The position numbers and the translations under genes were made by a program. Below, one piece after another: positions 10,875-22,320 of a stretch of 64,000 nt of DNA. Position 1 is the first letter of the stretch. Each line of letters opens with the position of its first letter. The notes below the pieces were generated by a model. It was given only the letters and a program-made list of their open reading frames with translations, was not told the origin of the DNA and ran no database searches. The stretch lies in NCBI GenBank assembly GCA_951799425.1, contig OX637393.1, forward strand, positions 31,546,244 through 31,610,243. Reading direction: 5' to 3'. This DNA is from Ilex aquifolium. Lineage: Eukaryota; Streptophyta; Magnoliopsida; Aquifoliales; Aquifoliaceae.

Positions 10875-11732
10875 GTGAAGTATGTTATACCTACACCATT
10901 CCCACAGAGATTGCTTACTTCTATCAAGCTGAACATGCACAATGATATGTTAGAGATTTTTAAGCAGGTGAAAATCAACATTCCTTTGTTGGATGCCATC
11001 AAACAAATACCTTCTTATGCAAAATTTTTGAAAGAGTTATGCACTATTAAAAGGAAATTAAATGTGCAAAAGAAGGCATTTTTGACTGAGCAGGTATCTT
11101 TCATCATACAACCTAGGACTCCACCAAAATATAAAGACTCAGGTTGCCCCACCATTTCTTGTGTTATAGGCAACCACAGAATTGAACAAGCTTTATTGGA
11201 TTTAGGAGCTAGTGTGAACTTGCTCCCTTATTCAATATATGAACAATTAGGGTTAGGGGAGTTAAAACCCACTTCGGTTACACTTCAATTAGCTGAATGA
11301 TCAGTAAAAATACAGAGGGGTATGGTGGAAGATGTTTTAGTACAGGTTGATAAGTTTTACTTCCTTGTGGATTTTATAATTTTGGATACTCAACCTGTGT
11401 TAAGTACTAATGTTCAAATTCCGATTATCTTGGGCAGACCATTCCTAACTACTTCAAATGCTTTAATTAATTGTAGGAATGGTGTGATGAAGATAGCCTT
11501 TGGAAATATGACATTAGAGCTTAACATTTTTAATGTGTGCAAACAACCAAGGAATGTTGATGAGGATATGCACGAGATTAATATGATTGAGTCTCTTGTT
11601 CCGAGCAGAGTATATGATTTTTCTTTGTATGATCCACTTGAAGCACGCTTGCTAGAACAATCTTCTTTGTTAGAGATAAATGAAGATAATTCTGAAATTT
11701 CTGAATTGACCGACTTGTTGAATTTTTCATAG
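10875..11732 (+). pseudogene. Athila-like gypsy retropepsin (protease)
   Basis: Two collinear ORFs (10875-11300, 11322-11732) share one frame, separated by a TGA at 11298-11300 after LQLAE. The protease carries LLDLGASVNLLP (about 11200-11230, catalytic Asp in DLGAS), then QLGLGELKPTSVTLQL, and the second conserved motif IILGRPFLTTS near 11430. This is the Athila/Tat type of retropepsin. No RT, RNase H or integrase follows. A coding-like tail runs to about 11880 and ends with residues resembling the end of Athila pol. Confidence 0.85.
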
Positions 11733-11882
11733 GTTCTTGAAATAAAAGAATTGAGACAGAAATTTGAGAAACTTCCACTAAGGACCAATCCACCAATCTC
11801 ATCTAGTGATAAAGCTCCCAAACTTGACTTGAAGGAAGATTTGAATGGTCGCATATTCAAATCTAACTCTAAGCTGAATTGA

Positions 11883-13904
11883 GTGTGTTTTTATTTTTAT
11901 TTATATATAGTAGCTAGATTTTATTTTATTTATGTTTAATTTTAGTTTCGTTTCTATGTGTTTCAATTTATAGTTTTTTTTGTTGAGTTTTTATTTTTAG
12001 GTTTTAGAGTTGTTGCGGTACCAAGTATTCCTATCCCTTTGATCTTTATTCATTATTTTTATTGAGCATTAAGATACTTATTTTTACATTGAGGACAATG
12101 TTGAATTTAGGTTGGGGGGTGTGGATGTATTTTGTGTTGTGACAATTTCTAGTTTATTTAAATTTTAGTCTAAAAAATAAAAAATAAAATAATTTTTTTT
12201 TTGGTTATTAAATATTTAAATAACATTTTTATGCATAATTTGATACCACAATATAGAAATAATATGTTTAGCTTTAAATCTGCAATTGTTTAAGCATCAC
12301 ATAGAACTTTATTCTATATTTTTGTATCTCATATCATGTTCTTATAAAAACTCAAAATTTGTGCACTTTAGACTTTACCAAGTTGAAAATTTGTTAGGTA
12401 TTTTCCCTTGAAAACTTGACACATATAGTGGAGATGCATAAAAACCCTAGTGAGTTTTGATCCAATTTTTTTTGGAGGGTTATTTACATTTACTTAATAA
12501 AGAATATTTTTATTCAGCTAATCTCCTTCAATAGTCTCATTATTTTTGTTTTGCTCAACACCAATATTATGAATGATTGCTAGACTTTAAATTATTTGCA
12601 TGAGAAGTGTGTTATCAAAAGCTCTTGAGATATGATTTTAGGCCATCTTTGATATTATTTGAGTCTAAGCCTTATTCTTTGAATATTATTATCCCTAGAA
12701 GCCATGATTGAGCCTTTGAAGAAAAAATTTATTTCTTATACCAAACATATAATAACCAAGCCAATGAAAAAAAATAATATCTTTTACCCTTGATTATCCC
12801 GAGATTGAGCTTTTATTGCTTATCTAATTTGGGAGATGTTGGTTGAGAAAAGATGAAAAAAAGAAAAAAAAAAAAAAGAGTTTTGCATGCTTGTGAATAT
12901 TTGCATTTATATGTCTTGCTTAAAAAAAAAAGTTGAAAAGAAAAGAAAGACAATATGTCTAGCTGTGAAAAAAACAGATTGAAAAAAAGAGAGAAAAATA
13001 GCAAACATGAGTTTTGAAAAAATATGAGCAAGTGTTGTAAATTGTGTTTCTAAAGGGTGAAGAGTGAAAAGCTATGGAAAGAAGTTTGGTTGTGTAATGT
13101 AAATGTTCTCTCGGAATAGTCTTTTGAATTCCTGAAAATCCTTCGTTTCAAAACCCTAATCCCAAGGCCCCATTACAACCTTAAATAAAGACCTATCTGA
13201 TTTCAAGAGTGTATTGGTGGATGCATAATTTGTGTGAATAAGGAAAATAATTGTGATTATTTGTTTATTGTGTATTGATTTCCTTTCATGAGATTATGTC
13301 AAATCCTTTTCTTTTGGATTACAATTATTTTAATAGACATGTGAGCATTATTTTATTTTGGCTTAAATATCTTCTTCTCACATGTGATATTTGAGGGAAT
13401 AGTCAGTATAATCTGAGAGAATTTTTTTATGAGTGAATTTTCTAGTGAGATTTGGCATTGAGATGAATAGTTGATAGTTGTAGAGGTGATTACCAGATAA
13501 ATTATTGACTTGGTATAGTTACTTCACACTACACACGATTTTATATGAAAATATGATAAGTGCATACATTTATATAACGTAGAGTTCTATATTTTGTTTT
13601 GCATGTGCTTATAAAAAGAATTACAGTTTAGAATTCTTATATTGTGGTAGCAATTTGTGTTATAAAATTATTATTCAAATATTTGATCACATGTTGATGT
13701 TTGTGGGTATCATTTCTGGAAATCCTCACGAGACTATACTTGTCCACTAGGGGGAACCTAGGGGTTTAAGACTTTGTTGCATATGCTAAATGCAATCGTG
13801 AGTCCTACGAAAGTGGATTTGGGTTTTATTTTATTAGTTTATTTTATTTTTTAGTTTTTAGAGTTTGAGATCCATGTATTTTACTAGGGACTAGTAATAT
13901 TCAG
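11883..13904 (+). other. Gypsy element 3' non-coding region
   Basis: About 2 kb of AT-rich DNA without a credible ORF. It includes GGTTGGGGGGTGTGG at about 12110, a purine-rich PPT-like tract typical of Athila-group 3' regions, poly-A-rich sequence at 12850-13020, and the true PPT near the LTR. I infer it is the element's long 3' UTR, where Athila relatives may carry an env-like gene. No env-like ORF is seen. Confidence 0.6.
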
Positions 13905-13921
13905 GTTGGGGGGGGGGGGTG
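13905..13921 (+). other. Polypurine tract of the gypsy element
   Basis: GGTTGGGGGG continues as a run of G and ends GTG directly before the LTR start TGATTAACC at 13922. Position and purine content fit the plus-strand primer site. Confidence 0.8.
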
Positions 13922-15373
13922 TGATTAACCATCAAAAGTGTTATTTTATTATATTTAATGATTGGTTAATTGTATATTATTTGTGATCAAATGTGTTAAA
14001 TTCCTTGATTTTCTAGTTTGATACTTTTTCTAGTTTTTGGTTTATTTTGCTGGTAAATTGGTTGATTTAAAGTAATAATGGATAATGCAAGTGAAGCAAT
14101 CACTAGAGGAAGAATCATAACTGATAAGGATTGAAGAGTCAAGGTTGAGATAGGAAGACTTGAAGATAAATCAGCAATTTTAATCCTTATAAGAGTCCAA
14201 GTGAAAAGAAAACTCATTTAAAGTTGGATTAGGAAAGTTTCCTAAAAAATAAGGATTTGACACGTCTTCAGTATTTTGGTCATAACTTTTGATTCTGATA
14301 TCTTATTTACCTGATTTTTGTGGGGTTGGAAAGAAGACTTCAAGGGCTACAGAAGTGTATTTCACAAAAAATTCGTGATTCAGCATCCAAATATGTGAAA
14401 TTCAAGATCGAAGTCTGGATATATTGTGTACCCGCGGGCCCCAAGATTTTATGCACGGGATTTAATTTTAAAAGACTTCTGTTTGGAAAGGAATTTCTTC
14501 CAAGCCAACCTTATATCTTATACATGTACCTAGGATTTATTTTAGTATAAATAAAAGCTCTCATCTATTGAGAGAGAGAATTAAGAATTATGATTAAGAT
14601 TATTATTATTATTATTATTTTCTCATCTTTTCTTTTCTAATTTTTGTTCTAAGTTTTATGGCTTGCTAAAAGCCCAACTAAAGCTAGGGGAGATACTTTC
14701 AATGAAGCACGGTATTTATTATTGATTCAATGTTATTTTTTATGCATGATTTATTCTTTTAATTTAATTCTTATCTTTTAGTAAAACTTTTGCTCTGTAT
14801 AATTTCTTGATTTGTTGTGCAGCGTACATCGAATGCTTGAGATTCCCTACGAGTCAAATAACTGGTTATTCCATGCTTGAATTAATTAATAAGAATTTCT
14901 CATAAGATAGTTGATTTATTATTTGATATAAAATAAGATTTACCTGTTAGAAAGCTTGATTTATCCTAGACTCCGGGACGGTGAATGATTGTGATCTACA
15001 AGTAAATTCTTATATTTATTCAGATAATTCATGAATTATAACTTTTGATGTTTTCATATTATCACTGCTAAATATTCCGATTGGGATCACTCCTCAGTTG
15101 ATTCTCAATTGAGTTTGAAAACTTGATCATTAATAATTATTGTGTGGATTTGAAAGGGTATCCCCGATGCTTTAGTATTTCAATTATTGTTTTAAAAATC
15201 AAATTTATTATTTTCTAATTCCAAAATTCATACTCAAACAAATTGCAAACAATTTCTTTTTATTTGTTTTGTGTCTCTTGTTTTCACGATTCTCTGTGGT
15301 TCGACCTCGGATTTCCGAGAAATTTATACTTCGCACAACCTGCACTTGGGTGATCAATTCTAAAGTTGTAGCA
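13922..15373 (+). repeat. 3' LTR of the Athila-like gypsy element
   Basis: It starts TGATTAACC after the PPT and ends GTTGTAGCA, followed by ACTTG (15374-15378), which matches in 4 of 5 bases the ACTAG beside the inverted copy at 2103-2107. TATAAATA lies at 14546-14553. The U5 part holds the Athila-like phrase CTGTGGTTCGACCTCGG at about 15293. Length is about 1.45 kb. An earlier end at 15356 (...GATCA) is possible; I prefer 15373 because of the target duplication. Confidence 0.75.
14546..14553 (+). promoter_or_regulatory. TATA box of gypsy LTR
   Basis: TATAAATA, conserved in both LTR copies (inverted copy at about 1514-1521). Confidence 0.45.
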
Positions 15374-15378
15374 ACTTG

Positions 15379-16696
15379 TGTAGGGACACTGAAACAAGTG
15401 CATGTGTGCTTGTTAGCGAACAAGTACACTGAACGTGTCGGATTTTTCATATGGAGTTTTACATACCTGTCAATGTTAAATCATGAAGCTATAGTTATGC
15501 AGCTGATCCTTAGACTTGAGACACTATGGTTGTCTTGTACATATCTTTCTATCCTTTAACTATACAACATATTCATATATTAACCATGTAACTTGGATAT
15601 GTACTGTTGGACATAGTTAGACATGCATGAAAACTTATGAGTGTACAACATGAAATCTATCACCCTTAGTAAATAAAGGGAGAATGTCCTATGTGATCTT
15701 TTGAGATATGACTCAAGGAGTTCTTGGCCAAGGTAGAATGACAATTAGAAAAGAGTTTTTAATTGATCATTAAGAGTCATAGTCCTAAGATCGAACACAT
15801 AAGATTGAATTAGGGATTTGAAAGTAATTTTATATCCTAGTAATTCAATTGGGGCATTATGTGATAGAAGGATTGAATTGCATGACAACTGTAGATTGAA
15901 TGAGTTCTTCACCTACTTCGTGCTATCCGGAGGTTAATCATGATATATTGTTAGGTGTTACTCATAATTAATAGAAGTCCGAAGAATGAAATTAATATAA
16001 ATATATTTATTGTTCTTCATAAAGGGAGAATTAGAAGAGTTCTAATTCAAGCTAAATTAGAAAGAGTTCTAATTTGAGATTCTACTTGTAGTTAGTATCG
16101 AATGCCTACAATCGGATATTCTTGAACCTATAGGGTCACACACAATAGAATTGATTGGAAACTAAAGGATAAATGAGAGAAAACCAATTAAGAGTTAATT
16201 GAGGTGACAACCTAATTAAGAGTTAATTAGGGACTGTATTATAATTAATGGTTAATATAGGGGTTATATGTAATTATGAGATAATTACAGCTTAACCCAA
16301 ACTAGGATTAAAGTTCTATAAATACCTTTATGTAGGAGGTGGATATAAGATATAACAACTCTCTTGATAGCACAAGAAGAACCACCAATCATTCTCTCTC
16401 TTTACTAGTTTATCAATGGTTGAGGAAGATCCTTCAAGTTTATCAATTCGTGTGGATACTGATAGAGGCCAAACGTTTGCGTGGCTCGGGTTAAAGATCA
16501 AATTCAAATTTGAAGGTTTACAGTTATTTGAGAAATCTTAAAGATCATTAACGACACGCTTCAAGAGGTAATCCTTAATCTTCTCTACAGGTCTAAGATT
16601 TTTGGGTTTGTATTAAACATGAATAAATCTTAGTATGAGGAATCAAATTATTATTTTTTCAAAAATTTCGCTGTATTTATTATATGATTCCTTTTA
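15379..16696 (+). mobile_element. Copia LTR 'Y', 3' part
   Basis: No coding sequence. The segment begins right after the gypsy target duplication with TGTAGGGACACTG and has a TATA box (TATAAATA, 16317-16324). It ends TGATTCCTTTTA immediately before CCAAC and the RT C-terminal half of copia X. With 2108-2429 it makes an LTR of about 1.64 kb. The expected terminal CA is absent, presumably mutated. An alternative is that 15592-16696 belongs to a different LTR. The CCAAC match favours Y. Confidence 0.55.
16317..16324 (+). promoter_or_regulatory. TATA box of LTR Y
   Basis: TATAAATA followed by CCTTTATGTAGG, about 370 bases before the LTR end. Confidence 0.4.
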
Positions 16697-17843
16697 CCAA
16701 CCACCCAGCTTCATTGATCATCATTTCCCAAATCATGTTTGTCACCATTGGAAGTCACTCTATGGCCTCAAGCAAGCTCCATACGCTTGGTTTGCTAGGT
16801 TGAGTTCATACCTTCTCTCTCAAGGGTTCAAGGCTTCTCAAACAGATGTATCTTTATTTTTTTACTCCAACAACCCTACCTTCATTTACATCTTGGTATA
16901 TGTTGATGATCTCATAATCACTGGTACTTTTTTTTTATTACATATATGATCTCATCACTCGTCTTAGTTCTGAATTTGCCACCAAAGATCTTGGCCACCT
17001 TTGCTTCTTCTTGGGAATCAAGGTCCTTCGTAGTGCTCATGGTCTCCTTCTCAATCAATGCCAATATATTATAGATTTTCTGAAAAGGTGCTCAATGGAT
17101 GGAGCAAAACCCATCTCTAATCCACTTACTGCCAACACCAAACTTAGCCAATTTGATGGGGATACCTTTGATGATCCTACTCTCTATCGTAGCATTGTGG
17201 GTGCTCTTCAATATGCAAGCATCATGCGCCCATATATTGCCTTCTCGATGAATAAGGTATGTCAATTCATGCATCATCCAACAGTAATTCACTGGTCTGC
17301 AGTCAAGCGCATATTACACTATCTTAAAGAAAGCCTTGATGTCTGTCTTCCCATCAAACGTTGCAACATCTTCAACATCTCTACCTACTCCGATGCCGAT
17401 TGTTGGCCTCTCCGATGATCAATTATCCACAGGCGGCTATGCCATTTTCCTTGGCCCAAATTTGGTGTCTTGGTCCTCACATAAGCAACGTTGTGTCGCT
17501 CGTTCAAGCACCGAAGCTGAGTATCGCTCCTTTGCTGATGCTATTGCTGAAGTAACATGGTTGTCTTCTATACTTCATGAACTTCAGATTCCCCAAACAC
17601 AATGTCCAATCTTGGAGCAACATATCTCACCGCCAATCCAAATTTTCACAATCATATAAAGCATGTAGAAATCGCCTTTCACTTTGTACAGGATAAGGTT
17701 ACGAAGAAAACTCTTAAAGTTCGGTACATTTCGACGAAGGATCAAGTTGCTGGCATTTTGACGAAGCCATTCTCCACTCCCTGTTTTCTTCTTCTTCGTG
17801 ACAAGCTCAACCTCATCCTGACGAGGCTTCACTTGCGGGGGCC
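16697..17843 (+). pseudogene. Copia X polyprotein, RT C-terminal half and RNase H
   Basis: It starts at CCAAC with QPPSFIDHHFPNHVC, which is where the minus-strand half of copia X stops (EEVYMHQ). RT continues with [16 protein letters not shown] and catalytic YVDDLIITG at about 16896-16922. After a frameshift come FLGIKVLRSAHGLLLNQ and RSIVGALQYASIMRP. RNase H has YSDADC where YSDADW is usual, another frameshift, then SSTEAEYRS and TKDQVAGILTKPF at about 17735. At least three frame changes are present. It ends in CTTGCGGGGGCC, a plausible PPT, just before the 3' LTR. Confidence 0.88.
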
Positions 17844-18028
17844 TGTGAAGGATAATGATCAAGATTCAAAAGTATGAAAATCTGAACCATCAATCTGATC
17901 TTATCACCTTTGATTGATAAGGCTCAATCCAATTTACTTTTATCCTTTTGTAACAAATTGTTCTTTAAATATTAACTCTGCACAGCAATAAAGAACAAAG
18001 AATTTCACAGCAAATCCTCTGTTTCTAT
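17844..18028 (+). repeat. Copia X 3' LTR
   Basis: It starts TGTGAAGGATAATG after the purine-rich GCGGGGGCC and ends GTTTCTAT. Its last 55 bases align with the 5' LTR remnant at 5381-5434. About 185 bp is short for copia but possible. The next base begins a pararetrovirus-like frame, so this is also an insertion boundary. Confidence 0.65.
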
Positions 18029-21000
18029 TGATCATCACTTACTCGGTGCTTTGAAAGTTCAAATTCAACTTTCTGGTGCCCAACAAGTCAATACGACTTA
18101 TTCGACTACTCTCCACTATCAGATGGTTTATTGGGTTCAAAATCACGCCTTTGACATTTTTATTCGTTCTAATTAGGGATGACAGTGGACCAGAAAACAA
18201 CGAGTATTCACCTAAACTCGTCTCGTTTAAACTGGAGATGTATCATACATACCGTATAAACCCGTGTGAGGATGGAGGCAGGGATGAGTCCATCCCCACC
18301 CTGCCTCCGCTCCGCCCCATTAAACCCGTAATATATAGATATATATACATATATAACAAATAAAATAATTAAGTAAAATACACATTTGTTATACATATTA
18401 TTTTTGGTAGAAAAAACAAAATGAAAAATGCATATCAGAAAGCACAAAGTACTGGCAGAGCAAATAGGATATATATGAAAGAAGGGGAAGAATCCATTTC
18501 ATAATCACTTATGTATTTTAGTTCATCCAGAAATCGTTAGAGTTGCTTAGGAGAATACAAATTTTTTTTTTCATATCTCATGGGGCTTCTTGTCTAGGTA
18601 AACCTTTTCTTGGGCATTCTGCTTATTCTTTTTATTTTATTTTGTTATACATATTATTTTTGTGGGTTTTTATGTGAGTTTTCATCCTTCTTGCAAATCT
18701 ATTTATGAGTTTTTATTTTATTTTAAATTTTTTTCTTAAAATCATTGAAATTAATTGTTATGGGCGGAGACGCGCAGGGATGGGGATCAAAATTTATCCG
18801 CGGGCCAGGGATTAAAATTTTTTCCACTAACAGGGATGGACTGGGGGGTGAATGAATATTTTTGAAGAGGGTACGGGAGTGGAGACTACTCCCCCGGCCC
18901 CCGCTCCGATCCACTGCCATCCCTACTTCTAATGCTCAAACCACATATGTTTTGCTTCTTCCTGTTGATTCCATAGCCACCCCAAGTTTAACATATGTCC
19001 CTCGTCAACTTTCTGGACAAGATCTTGTTAATATCATTCCTAATTCTTGGGTGACTCAATATGAGAAATTACATGATGATACACAACATTTGCAATCTTT
19101 CATCCCCACTTTAGTTGAAAACAAGATGGATCTATTAAGATTCAGTTTCCTCCAGCCCTTCTATCCTTATTTCTACCACATGCCCTATTTTACCCCCAAT
19201 GAGATTAATCTGGTTGAACCACTTCCTATAGATGGATTTTCTAGCAATGCTACTCTATTTTATCAAGGCGGGGATGTTGAAGGTCATATTTGGTATGATC
19301 TTTGTGATTATGATCATTGCCAATTGTTTATTCTAATGATGATAATCCTCCTAGAACTTGTCATCGTCATCGCCCTAAACCCACACAACAAAAGCTCAAA
19401 GAGAGTTATGAAGCTGGTGATCCTTCAATATATCTTTTAGGAGAACCTTTTGGAAAATTTGATTATTATGTCTTTTATTCAGAAAAGTGTTCTTCTTCTC
19501 AAATGACACAAAAGGGTGGTTCATCTTAGTCATTGAAAGGGCCCCCATTTAAACTTTGTCTTTAGATTGTCTAAGGTTTCCCTCGTATCTCCTTCCTATC
19601 AGCATGAGTTTCCTCCACTTGAAGATATTGAGCGACCCCAGGAACAAACTCGTAGTTGGAAAATTATCAATCCCACTACTCGTTATCCTGATAGAACTTC
19701 TAAACAAATTTCTGCTTCTGAGGCTGCTTTAAATTGGCAAGCTGAAAATGCCCATGTCCAAAATAAGGTCTTACAACATGTTATAACTCAATAAGACATT
19801 TTTTCTTTTATAGTTAGTACTCGATTTACTGCCTTGGAGGCTTTGATTTCGTAAGTTAATGATAAGATCCAAGACCTTCATCAGTAGCTGTTATATATCA
19901 TGGATTATGTAAAGGATGTTAAAAGGGCATCATAATTGATTGCTAAATAAGAGGCTAAAAAAAGGCATCTTCAAGTCCAACTGTCATTATTGCAACAACA
20001 GCTTCAAAAAGAAATCCCAACTCCTCTTGTAAAAATTGCTCCTGATCTTTCTTACCTCATTCTTCTACTTATTTATCCATTGTGATTCTTCCACCTAAAC
20101 CTATCCAACCATTGACTACTTTCCCTCTAAATCAGACACATTTTGGACCATCTTCTTCAAGATCTTTCCCCAAGAATATAAAACCATATCTTTGACCTCT
20201 TTCATCAACCACAACACTACCACCAAACCTTCTTATTGGAGCCTCTTCGACATCTCCTTTAGCTGACATTCTCCCAATTGATAAGCCAAATATTCTTTTC
20301 CTTTTTTTTTCCTGAAAACTATGGCCCCTTCCGACTCCTCCGTGCTTCCTGTATTTTCCTGGTCTAATTCCAATGACTCTTATGACTCTGAGGAATCCCT
20401 ATCTCACATAAAAAAAGATGAAATTGCTCTCATGATGAATCCTGATGAACCTATAGTTGATGACCCTCCAAATTCCCCCACTGAAGTAGATCTTCCACAC
20501 GTTTTTGTCCTATCTAATATCAAGAAATAATTTACTATTGATGATGTTCCTCCTTCTAAATGGACATAAAATTTCTTTGAAATGTTTTCTTGGTGCACAA
20601 CTGAACTTCAACATCCAACCATGACATGGTCATGGTAATTGAATGTTTTGTGGCTCGTCTGCAAGGATGTCTTCGGGAATGGTGGATTTCTCTTGATGAA
20701 TATCCCCAACTCCAATTTTGCCAAGTATCCTCAGTCAAAGAATTCATGAATTTTATATATAATGAGTTTATGGGTACTCTTGATCACTATACTATCCAAG
20801 CCCGTGAAGAATACTTACCGATGAAATGTTGTTCTTTCCAGCGAAAAGATCTCGAGAAACATTATAACTGCATGCCCAAGCGATATTATGTTCTCAACAG
20901 TATGGATGATGTCAACCTGAAACATGCCTTTCTTAATTCTCTTCTTAATCCCTTGGCAATGAAACTTCTGAGATTCTTGATGTTAAAGAAATCACTTTAC

Positions 21001-21040
21001 AATCTTCCTCTCTTGGTGAACTTTTCTTGAAATTGAAAAA
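18029..21040 (+). pseudogene. Endogenous pararetrovirus-like polyprotein relic (movement and coat regions)
   Basis: From 18029 the frame reads as a 30K-type movement protein (HYQMVYWVQNHAFD) and stops at the MITE at 18174. From about 18926 it resumes (QTTYVLLLPVD, LTYVPRQLSGQDL, NSWVTQYEKLH) to about 19440. After a frame change come the linker (KPTQQKLKESYEAGDPSIYL, then EFPPLEDIE and AALNWQAENAHVQNK to 19794), a degraded stretch, and acidic sequence at 20321-20530. A coat-like region with REWWISL and KCCSFQRKDLEKHY lies at 20620-21030. These blocks follow the order of plant caulimovirid-like polyproteins, as I recall that family. No protease, RT or RNase H is seen. Many stops and frame changes make it non-functional. 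A gypsy-like element that captured a movement protein is an alternative. Confidence 0.7.
18166..18933. mobile_element. hAT-type MITE with 8-bp target duplication
   Basis: The element is 18174-18925 (752 bp). Its ends are inverted repeats: left TAGGGATGACAGTGGACC, right (reverse complement) TAGGGATGGCAGTGGATC. The flanks are GTTCTAAT (18166-18173) and CTTCTAAT (18926-18933), an 8-bp duplication with one mismatch, the length made by hAT transposases. It has no transposase ORF. GC-rich inner borders surround an AT-rich middle. ORFs seen here are chance frames; the one at 18862-19440 starts in the MITE and reads into the viral relic. Confidence 0.85.
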
Positions 21041-21312
21041 GGTTCCACTAGAATTGAAAGGAAGAATTAAATCAAAAAAACAAAAGAAAAAGAACTGAAA
21101 GCAAGAAGGATAGGAAAACATCTTTTAATGGGGAAAGGATCGAGTATGATTGAGCACCTAGACCTCAGGAAAACCCCTTCATCATGATTAAAATAGTAGT
21201 AAAAAACTAGGCCTGACAAAATTTAACACGAGCCAATTGTTCAAAACTACAATACGAAATTAACGGGTTTGGATTTGATCTACATGGGTTCGGGTAATAA
21301 ATTGGTGAACCT
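21041..21312. other. Unassigned, left part of a non-autonomous element
   Basis: No ORF beyond the end of the coat-like region. From about 21209 the sequence (CCTGACAAAATTTAACACGA, TTCGGGTAATAAATTGGTG) resembles repeats with degenerate 'gacccgtt'-like words, which recur at 22880-23400 across the inserted element. I infer one older repeat (about 21209-23400) split by the Mutator-like insertion. Confidence 0.3.
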
Positions 21313-21489
21313 AAGGTGGAGCCAGGATTTTTTTTATTAGAGGGGGCACAATATAAGCAAAAAAAATTTACGAGGGGGTAAAATATGTTAAGATTTAAGA
21401 CCAAATTAGGATATGATAGAGTAACATTAGAATCAGTTAGTTTAAATAAGCATGGACAATCTATTTGCATAAATAAAACAAATATTTTT

Positions 21490-22320
21490 GGGGTTCGAGA
21501 GCTTCACAGAAGTATCCCCTCCCACTTTTCTAATTTTTAAGAATTTTGAATTAATAAATTCCCCATCCTCCAACATATGTTACCAAATGGCTCCATTAAC
21601 TACCCTAAATAACTGCCAATAAACTCCCCCTAAGTACCATCTATTTAAATTTTTTTAAACATCAAAATTTGTTGATCCAATAATTTTTGCAATGGGTGAT
21701 AGAGTAAAAGGTGAAGAAGGGGATTGGGAGGAGAAGGAGATAGGGAGAGGACTTGAGAAGCCTTCTCTCACACTTTTATAATTTTTAAAAATTTTAAATT
21801 ATTAAATTTCCCATCCTAAAGTCATATTTTACCAAATATTTCAGAATAACTACCCCAAATAACTACACATAAATTCCTTCTAACCACCACTTATCTAATT
21901 TTTTTTAACATCAAATTTACAGTCCAATAATATCTACAATATTTTTGCTAATTTATAAAATAATAAGTGGGAGAGAGTAAATGGTGAAGAAGGGATGGGG
22001 GTTAGACGCTAGTATATCAATTCTATATATATAAAACAAACAATTTCTTGGAGAGAGGTTTTGAGAAGTCTTCCCTCCTAAGTTTCTAAATTTATAGAAT
22101 TTTTAATTATTTAATTAGATTTTAATTTTTTTTCAAATCATATATTGACATGTGTTACTTATAATTACCCATCTCTTTCCCCACTAATTACTCATCATCT
22201 ATTTAAACTTATTTAATAAATTATTTTTACAGTCCAATAATTTTTTATCTAACTTTTTAATTATAAGAATGAAAAAGAAATAATGTTTGAGAAAAAAATT
22301 TACAAAAAAAAAAGTAATAA
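21490..22320. repeat. Three degenerate tandem repeats of about 250 bp
   Basis: Starts near 21490, 21762 and 22050 share an ordered set of words: a 'GAGAAG(C/T)CTTC(C/T)CTC' head, 'TTTCTAATTTTTA(A)GAATTTT', 'TACCAAAT', 'ACTACC(C)(T/C)AAATAACT', 'ATCTATTTAAA', 'CAGTCCAATAAT', then a purine-rich tail (GAAGAAGGGGATTGGGAGGAG in the first). The copies are diverged, so the duplication is old. Confidence 0.55.

Noticed and set aside
12100-12120. GGTTGGGGGGTGTGG as the PPT of a second LTR
   Set aside because: No LTR start follows it; the true PPT-LTR border is at 13921/13922.
12813-13031. 72-codon minus ORF
   Set aside because: Low-complexity Phe/Ser/Leu translation of an A-rich stretch in the gypsy 3' region.
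18862-19440. 192-codon ORF as one gene
   Set aside because: Its first part lies in the hAT MITE and only the rest is viral relic.
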